A stretch of 64,000 nt of DNA, taken from assembly GCA_016192705.1 (NCBI GenBank), contig JACPTQ010000043.1, forward strand, positions 1-64,000, read 5' to 3'. The stretch is from Deltaproteobacteria bacterium. GTDB lineage: Bacteria; Myxococcota; JACPTQ01. The translations under genes and the position numbers were made by a program. Positions 51,995-60,748 of the stretch are shown in pieces. The notes beneath the pieces are model-generated. The model was not told where the DNA came from, ran no database searches, and worked only from the letters and a program-made list of their open reading frames with translations. Every line of letters begins with the position of its first letter. Within the stretch, counting starts at the first letter, position 1.

Positions 51995-54702
51995 CCCAAC
52001 TGAACGAGACGCACCAAGTCGGCCTCGAGCTTTTGAAGCCGCACGCCAATCTCCGCGATGCGGGCGCGCTCGCGCTCAACGACATCGGCCGGCGCCCGCG
52101 CCACGAACGCCTCGTTCTCGATTTTCGCCCGCGCCGACACCTGCTCCTTTTTGACCTTATCGATCTCCTTGTTTAGCCGTGCGCGCTCGACCGCAACGTC
52201 GATCATTCCCGCAAGCGGAATGCACACCTCAACACCCGCGTGGAAAGCCGACACGGTCCCGACACCCTTCGCAAACGCCTCGACGAGCGTGATCGGGGAC
52301 GCAGCGGCAAGCGAACGAATCGCGTCGGTGAGAAGGTGAAGTCGGTCGAGCGCCACGCGTTCCGTCGCAACGAGCGTCACGGGAACGTGTTTGCCGGGCG
52401 CGACGTTGTGTTCCGCGCGAAGGTTTCGAATCGCTCCAACCACGCCCTGCAAAAAAGCGATCGCGTCGACGGCCCCCTGGAAGCGCGCTGTCACTTCATT
52501 CGCGCTTGGATACCGTGCAACCATGAGGCTTGGCGCGCTGTTGACCTTTGGAAGCCGCTGCCAAATCTCCTCGGTCAAGTGCGGCATGATCGGATGGAGA
52601 AGTCGCATCGTCACTTCAAGCGTGTGCGCGAGCACGCCCTGCGTCTCCGTGCGGCGCTCCGACGGCGGCCCGCCGAGCGGTCCCTTCGACAGCTCAATGT
52701 ACCAATCGCAGAACTCGTGCCAAAAGAAATGGTAAATCGCATCCGCCGCGTCGTTGAACCGAAACTCTTCAAGCGCCGCGCCAACACCCACGACAAGATC
52801 CGAAAGGCGATGCAACATCCACCGATTCGCTATCGCCGTCGCATCATCGTCCGCCCCCGCGCGCGCGCTCGCCGCCACCATCTCTCGTGCAAGCGCATCG
52901 AGCGATACGGGCGTCCAATCGGCGAGGTGTCCAAGCGAAAACCGCGTCGCGTTCCAAATCTTGTTCGCGAAGTGCCGATACCCCTCGACGCGCGACATTG
53001 CGAGCTTGATGTCTTGACCCTGTGCCGCAAGGATCGCGAGCGTGAAACGAAGCGCATCGGCCCCGTGCTCGCGCGTCACCACCTCGGGGTCGATCACGTT
53101 CCCCGCGGTCTTTGACATCTTCCGCCCCTGCGCATCGCGCACCATCGCATGCAAAAACACGGTCCGAAACGGAACTTCGCCCATGAAATGAATCCCCATC
53201 ATCATCATGCGCGCGACCCAAAAGAAGAGGATGTCGAACCCTGTCTCCATGACGCTGTTCGGGTAAAACGTTGCAAGCGCCTTCGTCCGCTCGGGCCACC
53301 CAAGCGTCGAAAACGGCCACAGCCCCGAGCTAAACCAAGTGTCGAGAACGTCAGGGTCCTGCTTGAGCTCGCCGGAACCGCACGTCGCGCACGCCGTCGG
53401 CGTCGCCCGCGCAACGGTGTCGTGCCCCGCGGGGCAAGTCCACACCGGGATTTGGTGGCCCCACCACAGTTGCCGCGAGATGCACCAATCTTCAATGTTT
53501 TCCATCCAATGGAAATAGGTCTTCTCCCACGACGTCGGAATGATCTTCGTCTTGCCGCTTCGCACCGCCTCGATCGCGGGCTTTGCAAGCACCGCGGCGC
53601 GAACAAACCACTGCTTCGAAAAGCGCGGCTCAACGACGGTCCGGCACCGCTGACAATGCCCGACCGCGTGCAGATGCGTCTTCGTCTCAACGAGCTGGCC
53701 GTCCTCCGCAAGTCGCTTCAAAACCAGCTCGCGCGCCTTCGGCCCCGTTTCGCCCACAAACGCGCCGGCCGCCGCCGTCAATCGCCCCGCGTCATCAAAA
53801 ATCGAAACGACCGGCAAGTTGTGCCGCTTCCCGACCGCGAAGTCGTTGAAATCGTGTCCCGGTGTGATCTTCACGACGCCCGTCCCAAACTTCGGGTCGA
53901 CGTACGCATCCGCGATGATCGGCACCTCGCGCCCGTTAATCGGCAAAACCGCCGTCTTGCCAACCAGCGCCGCGTAACGCTTGTCGTCGGGGTGCACCGC
54001 GACCGCCGTGTCGCCAAGCAGCGTCTCGGGGCGCGTCGTCGCGACGACGACCCGCTCACCCGCCGTGCCTTTCACAGCGTACGCGATGTGGTACAGCTTC
54101 CCCGTCTCATCCTCGTGATCGACCTCAAGGTCCGAAAGCGCCGTGTGACACCGCGTACACCAGTTGATGAGGCGCTCGCCGCGCACGACGATCCCTTCCT
54201 CGTAAAGTCGCACGAACGCCTCGCGCACCGCCGCCGACAGCCCCGGGTCAAGCGTGAACCGCTCGCGCGACCAATCGAGCGACGCCCCGAGAATCTTGTG
54301 CTGCTCGCCGATGCGGCGCCCGTACTCGTCGCGCCACTTCCACACGCGCTCGAGAAATTTTTCGCGCCCCAAATCGTGCCGCGATACCCCGTCCTTCTTG
54401 AGCTCGCGCTCGACGACCATTTGCGTCGCAATCCCCGCGTGGTCCGTACCCGGCAGCCAGAGCGCGTTCATCCCTTGCATCCGCCGAAAGCGAATCAGGA
54501 TGTCTTGCAGCGTCGCGGTCAGCGCATGCCCAAGGTGCAGCGACCCCGTGATGTTCGGCGGCGGCAATACGATCGCGTACGCCGGCTTCGCGCTTTCATC
54601 GTCGGCGCGAAAATAGCCGCGCTCTTCCCACACCTGATACCAACGTTTTTCGATTGGACCGGGCTCGTACCCCTTGTCCATCGCTTCCGGCGACTGCCCC
54701 AA
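51991..54702 (-). CDS. valS: valyl-tRNA synthetase
   Basis: A 903-residue class I synthetase. The HIGH-type signature is HLGH (residues 56-59) in PPPNITGSLHLGHA, and the KMSKS-type loop is RKMSKTAGN. An editing domain is inserted between them (YHIAYAV through TTRPETLLGDTAVAVHP). The C-terminal coiled coil is VERARLNKEIDKVKKEQ. It opens with TTG at 54702, behind a good AAGGAG eight bases upstream; an ATG seven codons later is an alternative. Two bases separate it from the response regulator stop. Confidence 0.95.
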   Translation of the reverse strand: MGQSPEAMDKGYEPGPIEKRWYQVWEERGYFRADDESAKPAYAIVLPPPNITGSLHLGHALTATLQDILIRFRRMQGMNALWLPGTDHAGIATQMVVERELKKDGVSRHDLGREKFLERVWKWRDEYGRRIGEQHKILGASLDWSRERFTLDPGLSAAVREAFVRLYEEGIVVRGERLINWCTRCHTALSDLEVDHEDETGKLYHIAYAVKGTAGERVVVATTRPETLLGDTAVAVHPDDKRYAALVGKTAVLPINGREVPIIADAYVDPKFGTGVVKITPGHDFNDFAVGKRHNLPVVSIFDDAGRLTAAAGAFVGETGPKARELVLKRLAEDGQLVETKTHLHAVGHCQRCRTVVEPRFSKQWFVRAAVLAKPAIEAVRSGKTKIIPTSWEKTYFHWMENIEDWCISRQLWWGHQIPVWTCPAGHDTVARATPTACATCGSGELKQDPDVLDTWFSSGLWPFSTLGWPERTKALATFYPNSVMETGFDILFFWVARMMMMGIHFMGEVPFRTVFLHAMVRDAQGRKMSKTAGNVIDPEVVTREHGADALRFTLAILAAQGQDIKLAMSRVEGYRHFANKIWNATRFSLGHLADWTPVSLDALAREMVAASARAGADDDATAIANRWMLHRLSDLVVGVGAALEEFRFNDAADAIYHFFWHEFCDWYIELSKGPLGGPPSERRTETQGVLAHTLEVTMRLLHPIMPHLTEEIWQRLPKVNSAPSLMVARYPSANEVTARFQGAVDAIAFLQGVVGAIRNLRAEHNVAPGKHVPVTLVATERVALDRLHLLTDAIRSLAAASPITLVEAFAKGVGTVSAFHAGVEVCIPLAGMIDVAVERARLNKEIDKVKKEQVSARAKIENEAFVARAPADVVERERARIAEIGVRLQKLEADLVRLVQLG

Positions 54703-54704
54703 GA

Positions 54705-56504
54705 TTACGACTCCTTCCCGCGAATGACGCGGTGAAGCTCCTCACGGATGACGGTCTCGGCAAGCGCGGGGACAACTTCCCACGCAACACGTTCGACGAC
54801 CGCGGTTGAAAGTTTCGCGACAATCTTGGACGCGAGCGCGTCTAGCATCGCTTCGTCGAGAATCCCCACTTCGCGCACGGACGTCTCTACAACATCGGCA
54901 CTCGGTCGAGAAACAACCGGTGGCGTTGAAACCTCGCGCTTCGTCGACTCGACCGCCGCCACCCTGGGCGCGGACGGAGGGAGCAAAGGAGCGGCCTCGA
55001 CGCTCAGCGGCTCAATCTCAAGCTCCATCGGGACGTCGTCGTCCGGCCGACCAATCGGCGCTGCCGATGGCGCCGGCGTCTCGCGAAGCGCGGCGGCTGG
55101 GCTTGGAAACTCCGCCACGCGGGTCACGCTTCCTACGTCGGTGACCGGCCAAAGCTCATCGAAGGGTGTCGCGTCCGCCGGAAGGGACGACGACCCGCGC
55201 TCTGTCGAAGGCGTAACACCAGCGCGTGTGGGTGCCAACCCTCCATCCCAAAGTGCGGACTGATCGCTTTTGGAAACCGGCGCATCCGCATGCGTCGATT
55301 CGCCCCAAAGGTCGAGTTCCGAAAGCGGCGCCGACGACGGCTCGGGAGGTAATGAAACGGAAGGCGCCTGAACGGAAGGTGATCGAGTCGCGGTGCGGAG
55401 TGCGGGCCGCGCGGCCGCGATTGGCGTCGGCGTCAACTCGGGTGCGTGCTTGAATGACGCGGGTGACGCAACGTCGTGGTCGGTCGCGCGCGGAGGCGGC
55501 GTCATCTCGCCCCAAGTATCTCCGTGCTCCCGCGCGAGGTCCGACGGGACCGGCCGGGGCGTAGCTTGCGCAGGCGAAACGGGCGCCGCCGGAATCGCAC
55601 CAGCCGGCGAGGGTGGCGCCGCAACACGCGGAGCGGCCGCCTTCGCGAAAGCAAAGGGATCGCGCGCCGGGGGCGGAGGCGCGGGTGGCTTCGGAGCTGG
55701 CGACGGGGCAAGGGAACTGGCAGCTCCACGAGCAGAAAACGGGTCGCGACTTGCGACGATGGGCGGCACCGACGTTGCCGGAGTCTGTGTCGACGCGCGC
55801 GGGGTTGACACGATGGGCGCGGGAGCCGCTGACTTGGGCGGAAAAAGGGCAGCGGCCCCAGCCGACGATTGAGCCGGCACCGGCGCAAAGGGATCACGGG
55901 GAAGAGCCGCCACTGGCGATTTCGGCGCACGCGACACGGCAAACGGGTCGCCCACCGAAGGCACCTTGGGCTGCGCAAAACCGCCGGTCGCAGCGGCCGG
56001 TCGGGATGTCGATGGCGTTGCGAACGCCGGAACGGACGTCGATGATGATGCGGGCGCCGCCGGTGGCGACGCGACGGGCCTCACCGCGAAAGCCGCGGGG
56101 CCAGGCATTGTCGCCTTGGAAGCCGCGACCAGAGGCGCCCCACCGGTCAGCCGCGCCACCTTCTCGATAAACGACTTCGTTTCAAACGGCTTGACGATGG
56201 TGTCGGAAACGCCCGCCGTCTGCCCGCGCGCCGCATCGTAAGGCTCGCTCGTCGGCACAAGGAGTAAAACCGGCGTCGCCGCGAGCCGCCCGTCCGCCCG
56301 AATCGCCGTTGCAACATCGTACCCGCTCCGGCGCGGCATCACAGCGTCCGCGATGATTAAATCGGGCTTTATTTCTGCGGCTTTCCGCACCGCATCGTCG
56401 CCGTTGTCCACGAACACAAGCTGATGCCCAAGGGCGCCCAGCGTCATCGCAACAACACGCTGCATCGTCACGCTGTCATCGGCGACTAGGATTTGTTTTG
56501 CCAC
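54705..56504 (-). CDS. response regulator with long Pro/Ala-rich linker
   Basis: A 599-residue protein with a GTG start at 56504 (GAGG five bases upstream); a longer frame to 56933 overlaps the divergent PilZ gene. Residues 1-125 are a receiver with D9-D10, phosphoacceptor D53 and KPF. About 400 residues of Pro/Ala/Ser-rich linker follow, with repeated DPFA and SRDPF phrases and short W-G-E/LWGE islands. The last 45 residues form a conserved-looking helix pair (MLDALASKIVAKLSTAVVERV, VPALAETVIREEL). Such ends occur in myxobacterial polarity and motility regulators. It is divergent from the multi-PilZ gene, which suggests a linked pathway, and heads an operon with valS. Confidence 0.87.
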   Translation of the reverse strand: MAKQILVADDSVTMQRVVAMTLGALGHQLVFVDNGDDAVRKAAEIKPDLIIADAVMPRRSGYDVATAIRADGRLAATPVLLLVPTSEPYDAARGQTAGVSDTIVKPFETKSFIEKVARLTGGAPLVAASKATMPGPAAFAVRPVASPPAAPASSSTSVPAFATPSTSRPAAATGGFAQPKVPSVGDPFAVSRAPKSPVAALPRDPFAPVPAQSSAGAAALFPPKSAAPAPIVSTPRASTQTPATSVPPIVASRDPFSARGAASSLAPSPAPKPPAPPPPARDPFAFAKAAAPRVAAPPSPAGAIPAAPVSPAQATPRPVPSDLAREHGDTWGEMTPPPRATDHDVASPASFKHAPELTPTPIAAARPALRTATRSPSVQAPSVSLPPEPSSAPLSELDLWGESTHADAPVSKSDQSALWDGGLAPTRAGVTPSTERGSSSLPADATPFDELWPVTDVGSVTRVAEFPSPAAALRETPAPSAAPIGRPDDDVPMELEIEPLSVEAAPLLPPSAPRVAAVESTKREVSTPPVVSRPSADVVETSVREVGILDEAMLDALASKIVAKLSTAVVERVAWEVVPALAETVIREELHRVIRGKES

Positions 56505-56610
56505 GCGAACCTCGTCGGAATATTCCAACAGGCCACCGGCATTTGCAAGCGGCACCGAAAACCCGCGATTCCATTTGACGCGTGCGAAGCGCCACCTATA
56601 GATTCGCGCC

Positions 56611-58359
56611 GTGGCGCCGCCCCTAAAAGTTCGAATCAAGATTTCCGACCCAGCTAAACTGCGCGCCCTGTCGTCGACCGAATTCCAAAAAGGCACGTTT
56701 TTCATCGCGTCGCCGCAAAGAGTTGCCCCCGGCAGCGCCATCGACATCGCGTTCACGTTGCCGGACAAAGTCACAACGCTTGCAGCGCGTGGCGTCACCG
56801 AGCCGACCGATCGACCCGGAATACTCGTTCGCCTGAACGATGCGGCGAACGTCGTGCAAACCGTCGACGCGTTTCTGCACACGACCGATTCCCTTGAGCG
56901 GCGCGAGTCGGGGCGCGTCGATGCGTCGGTCAAGATTCGCCTGAAATTCGCGGACGCCGGGCAGTTCGAGGAAACCTACACAAAAGAGGTGAGCCTTGGC
57001 GGCCTTTTCGTCGCCACGCCAAAGCCGGTCGCCATAGGGACACCGGTCGAAATCGTTTTCTTGGTCGGCGCCACCGCCTTCTCGATTGAAGGCACCGTCG
57101 CCCATCATCAGCCGCGCTCCGGCACACCCGGCATGGGGATTCGCCTCGCACCACTTCCGCTTGAGGTTCGCGCGCAGTTCGAATCGATTGTCCAGTCCGC
57201 GGCCGTGGCGTCCGTCGCTGACGAGTCTCGCCGCCTATCGCCGCGTGTTGCGACGCGCGCGGCCATCAAGCTCCGTCCAACCACCGCCCGACGCTTCGAA
57301 GAGATGTGCCTCAAAGACATCTCGCGCGGTGGAACGTTCGTTGCGGCAACAAAATGCTACCCGCTCGGGACGCCAATCACGGTTGTTCTTGTTCATCCCA
57401 CGACCGGAAAAGAGGTTCGCGTGAGCGGGCGCGTCGTGCGCGATGTGAGCGTCGACGAAGCACGCGTGACGGGGACCGAAGCGGGAATGGGAATTCAGTT
57501 CGATCCGCTCACACCCGAAGCGCGGGCGACGATCGACGAGTTGATTGCAAGCGCCATCGGGGTTGAGCGCTCGGCACCGACAACACCGCTTGCAGGGCCG
57601 CCGCACGAGGTCACACCGTCCGACTTCGTCTTGCCGACAGAGAGCCCGCCGCTCGTTGCCACCGAGCCCTCATCAACGGGAACTCCCCCAAAGCCGCCGC
57701 CGCTGCCGAAAGAACTGCCCGGCAAGAAGGGGGCCGAACGTCGAACGGCACCGCGCATCGAGTCGCGAACGCGCGTTATGCTGTCGTTTGGCGACGCCGA
57801 CGAGCTTCGCGAGATGTACACGCGCGACATCAGCAAGGGCGGCGCATTCATCGTAACGGACGATCCGCCACCCGCGATGTCGCAAATAGAGTTGACGATC
57901 GTTCCACCCGGAGCGGCCGGGATTTCGCTCCTCGCCGATGTTGTCCATTCGGTGCCAAAGAGCGCCGTCAAGAACCCGAACGACACACCGGGTATGGGCG
58001 TCCGATTTCGCAATTTGACACCCGAAAAACGAGCCATCCTTGAGGACTATCTGCACGCGCTCGCAGAACCGACGCCAACGCCAAAAGCCGCGCCCGGATC
58101 CGCATCGCAACTTCTAAGCCCGCTCAAACCTCTTGCCGACGGTCCGGTGGGCGCGCGTGGAAAAGACATGGCCGGCCACGCCATCGCGTCCACGAAATCG
58201 GCGCAGCAAAAGCGCGCGGAAGAGTTTTTCACGTTGGCGCAAGATTGCCTCGCGCGCGGCGATCGCGATGGGGCGCTGCGCAACATTCAACTCGCAACGA
58301 CGTTCGATCCGAACGAACAGCGCTTTCGCGCGCTCCTCAAGGAGATCCGCAACCGGTAA
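56611..58359 (+). CDS. protein with four PilZ-like domains and a TPR tail
   Basis: A 582-residue protein opening with GTG. A degenerate N-terminal PilZ-like beta barrel (1-90) is followed by three recognisable PilZ domains at about 98-195, 206-315 and 382-485. Their c-di-GMP motifs are RRESGR with EVSLGG, RRLSPR with DISRGG and RRTAPR with DISKGG, close to the RxxxR and D/NxSxxG consensus. A Pro-rich linker separates the third and fourth, and a TPR-like helix pair ends the protein (EEFFTLAQDCLARGDRDGALRN). It is probably a cytoplasmic c-di-GMP receptor with several binding sites. It is divergent from the long-linker response regulator. Confidence 0.88.
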   Translation: MAPPLKVRIKISDPAKLRALSSTEFQKGTFFIASPQRVAPGSAIDIAFTLPDKVTTLAARGVTEPTDRPGILVRLNDAANVVQTVDAFLHTTDSLERRESGRVDASVKIRLKFADAGQFEETYTKEVSLGGLFVATPKPVAIGTPVEIVFLVGATAFSIEGTVAHHQPRSGTPGMGIRLAPLPLEVRAQFESIVQSAAVASVADESRRLSPRVATRAAIKLRPTTARRFEEMCLKDISRGGTFVAATKCYPLGTPITVVLVHPTTGKEVRVSGRVVRDVSVDEARVTGTEAGMGIQFDPLTPEARATIDELIASAIGVERSAPTTPLAGPPHEVTPSDFVLPTESPPLVATEPSSTGTPPKPPPLPKELPGKKGAERRTAPRIESRTRVMLSFGDADELREMYTRDISKGGAFIVTDDPPPAMSQIELTIVPPGAAGISLLADVVHSVPKSAVKNPNDTPGMGVRFRNLTPEKRAILEDYLHALAEPTPTPKAAPGSASQLLSPLKPLADGPVGARGKDMAGHAIASTKSAQQKRAEEFFTLAQDCLARGDRDGALRNIQLATTFDPNEQRFRALLKEIRNR

Positions 58360-58366
58360 GGCGCGG

Positions 58367-60433
58367 CTATGGGATGAGCGTAAAGTTTTCGGTCGTCGCG
58401 CCGCCCGCTGTTACGGTAACTCGACGCGTGGCGGTCGGGTATCCCGACTTTCGCACTTCGAGCTCGTATGATCCTGGCGTAATTGACGGGAACGTATAAT
58501 CGCCCGCGGAGTTGGTCGTCGCAACGTAAACACCGCGCGAGAGCGTGACCGTCGCCCCCTCAATGTTCTGCGAAGTGTTGTTGATCACTTTGCCGGAGAG
58601 GCTTCCGGCCGCACCGCCGATATCGACACGGTAATGAGCCGCAGCTTTCGTGAGATACCCGTGTGTGTCTTCGGCAACGAGGTGGAAAAACCACACGCCA
58701 GGATTCAATCCGCTGAGAAGGAGCTGCTTTTGCGTGATCGGCAAGAACGTCGCCGCTTTCGTTGGCACGGTGGTCGGATACGCGTCAAGGATGTAGTACG
58801 CGCCCTTAACAAGCGCGTCCGAAAGCGGGAAGGTCCACGCGTAGAAAACGTTGGGGTTCGACGACAGCACGCCCTGCATCGGGTGGCTCGACGACGTCAC
58901 CGTCGGCGTCGTCGTGTTGACCTGAATATAAAAATAGCTCTCGACCGTACTCACAACCGAGCGAGAGTCGACCGACGTCAAATGGAAATAGTTCACGCCC
59001 GCTTGTAGCGACGCCCGCGGAATCGTGATGTGCTCATCCGTCATGAAGAGAGAATTCGCAGGCGAGGGGACAGTCCCCCAAAGCTGGTTGAAGAGGCGGT
59101 AGTACCCTTGACGCGACGGGAACGGCCGACTCCACGAGATCGACACATTCGCGAAGTCGTCGTTGTAAACCATCGTTTGCGACGGGTGCGTCGACGACGT
59201 GATCTCGAGCGGTGGCAGAATTCCCTGTGTGACAGTCCCCGACAGCGTGCCCGTGATGTTCTTCGTCGCGCCGTGGAGAACCTTGATCCGTCCCGGATCA
59301 CCGGCCCCACCATTGTAATAGCTTGAGTAGGTAGAGGATCCAGCGGCTCCACCTTGTGCGGAGACGGTACCGGAAATTGACACGTCGTCGCCGGCGATCA
59401 GAATCCCACCGCCGGAACCGCCGCCGGCCCCCGCCGACGATCCATCCGGACCCTTCACGCCATTCGCCGTCAACTGGCCAGCGATTGTAATCCGCTCCGC
59501 AACGAGCCGCAGGAGGCCGCCACCCATTCCTCCCTGCGTCACCGACGACGCGCCATCGCCACCGCGACCGCCGGCAACCACCGTCGCGTCCGTGGTCGAA
59601 CCGTACGATGCGTTTTTTCCGCCGCCCGCACCCCAATAATAACCCGATCCCCAACTGCCATTCTGGCCGCGCCCCGATGGCTCGTCACCTGTCGGAGCGA
59701 TGACGATAAACGCGCCATTTTCGACGGTGATCGACTTCGCACGGATCGTCAGGTTTCCGCTCGACGACGTCAGCGTCGCCGGCGCCCGCACGATCACGGC
59801 GTCCGCGACGATCTGCTCGCCATCGAGGTTTGTGTTCTGCCCGATATCGAGCGTTTGGACGGCGCATCGCGCGCGGTCACAGAAAACCGAGCACGTCTCG
59901 GCAAGATTCCATTGCGTGCCGTTCGTGTTGCACTCCTCGACGACGTTCCCGTGGCACCGGCGTTCACCGGCGCTGCAAGCCCCTGTGCACAAACCCTGCG
60001 CGCACGAATAGGCGCACGTCGCGCTAAAGAGCCACGCGCTTCCGCTCGAGTTACAGATTTCAACGACGTTTCCATTGCAGCGGTAGGCGCCGGAGGTGCA
60101 TGGTCCGCTGCTCGGCGCGCCTGCGTCGGTTGATGGATCGATCGGTCCACCACCGCCGGCATCGGCGACTGCCCCAGCGTCCGCACCCGCATCCGCTCCC
60201 GACCCCGCATCCGCATGCGCACCCGCGCCCGCATCCGCCACCGCACCCGACCCCGCTCCCGCTCCCCCATCCGCTCCCGCACCCGCGTCAGTGCCAGCCC
60301 CCGCGCCCGCATCGTCGCCAACCGGGCGCTCCGGCGGCCCGCCCGCTGTCCCCGGCGCCGCATCCCCACCGCACGCCGTCGCCAAAAGAACCGAAATCAA
60401 CGTCACACCAACCAGTAAACTCCGTCTCTCCAT
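58367..60433 (-). CDS. Gly-rich surface lipoprotein with carboxypeptidase-like tail
   Basis: A 688-residue lipoprotein. The signal ends in LLATAC. A D-A-G/Ala-Gly linker of about 70 residues precedes two copies of a Cys module (RCNGNVVEICN and RCHGNVVEECN, each followed by a W and a C-x3-C). A Gly-rich beta-helix-like section (about residues 190-400) and two FN3-like domains follow. The C-terminal 85 residues match a carboxypeptidase regulatory-like fold (SLSGKVINNTSQNIEGATV, TFPSITPGSYELEV). AGGA precedes the ATG. It probably acts as a surface adhesin or scaffold. It is divergent from the knottin-repeat gene. Confidence 0.82.
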   Translation of the reverse strand: MERRSLLVGVTLISVLLATACGGDAAPGTAGGPPERPVGDDAGAGAGTDAGAGADGGAGAGSGAVADAGAGAHADAGSGADAGADAGAVADAGGGGPIDPSTDAGAPSSGPCTSGAYRCNGNVVEICNSSGSAWLFSATCAYSCAQGLCTGACSAGERRCHGNVVEECNTNGTQWNLAETCSVFCDRARCAVQTLDIGQNTNLDGEQIVADAVIVRAPATLTSSSGNLTIRAKSITVENGAFIVIAPTGDEPSGRGQNGSWGSGYYWGAGGGKNASYGSTTDATVVAGGRGGDGASSVTQGGMGGGLLRLVAERITIAGQLTANGVKGPDGSSAGAGGGSGGGILIAGDDVSISGTVSAQGGAAGSSTYSSYYNGGAGDPGRIKVLHGATKNITGTLSGTVTQGILPPLEITSSTHPSQTMVYNDDFANVSISWSRPFPSRQGYYRLFNQLWGTVPSPANSLFMTDEHITIPRASLQAGVNYFHLTSVDSRSVVSTVESYFYIQVNTTTPTVTSSSHPMQGVLSSNPNVFYAWTFPLSDALVKGAYYILDAYPTTVPTKAATFLPITQKQLLLSGLNPGVWFFHLVAEDTHGYLTKAAAHYRVDIGGAAGSLSGKVINNTSQNIEGATVTLSRGVYVATTNSAGDYTFPSITPGSYELEVRKSGYPTATRRVTVTAGGATTENFTLIP

Positions 60434-60582
60434 CCTCTTATCCTCCGTTCTCTATTGATCCGACCCTCATTATTCGCAGCTTTCTCAAGTTTCAAGGGGG
60501 CCATATTATTCGACTTGGAATCCGCCTCCGCCTTACATCGGCTTATTTCGCCTTACCTAACGTAGAGACGCCCAACCAAGGT

Positions 60583-60598
60583 CACCTTTGCAAAGGTG
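60583..60598. promoter_or_regulatory. perfect 16-bp palindrome, putative operator
   Basis: CACCTTTG is followed directly by its reverse complement CAAAGGTG. A dyad of this size with no spacer is typical of a dimeric repressor site. It lies 151 bp before the cystine-knot gene and 150 bp before the divergent lipoprotein gene, so it could control both. Confidence 0.5.
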
Positions 60599-60640
60599 GG
60601 TTCCAATCAGCATCAGTGCAACAACCACACGGGCGGGCCG

Positions 60641-60659
60641 TCCTCTTAGTAGAAGAGGA
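60641..60659. promoter_or_regulatory. hairpin in the leader of the cystine-knot gene
   Basis: TCCTCTT and AAGAGGA pair perfectly around a five-base loop. No T run follows, so it is not a classic terminator. It could be a 5' UTR stem 90 bases before the start, or a second protein-binding dyad. Confidence 0.4.
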
Positions 60660-60748
60660 AGATCACACGGCTGGCCGCAAACCCGAAAGGGGCTTGATCG
60701 CTGTGAATCTTGTTGCGTCGCAAAGCGTTGGGTTCACACGAGGGAGCA

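Larger units (their letters stand above)
60434..60748. other. 315-bp divergent intergenic region
   Basis: No gene is seen between the Gly-rich lipoprotein and the cystine-knot lipoprotein. It contains a perfect 16-bp palindrome and a separate seven-base-pair hairpin, both annotated. The region should hold both promoters, but I found no confident -35/-10 pair. Confidence 0.6.

Noticed and set aside
53149-54735. 528-residue open frame on the plus strand over valS
   Set aside because: It is extremely Arg-rich and a compositional shadow of valS.
56625-56640. TTCGAATC resembling a tRNA T-loop
   Set aside because: It lies inside the PilZ gene, and no acceptor or anticodon stem can be formed around it.
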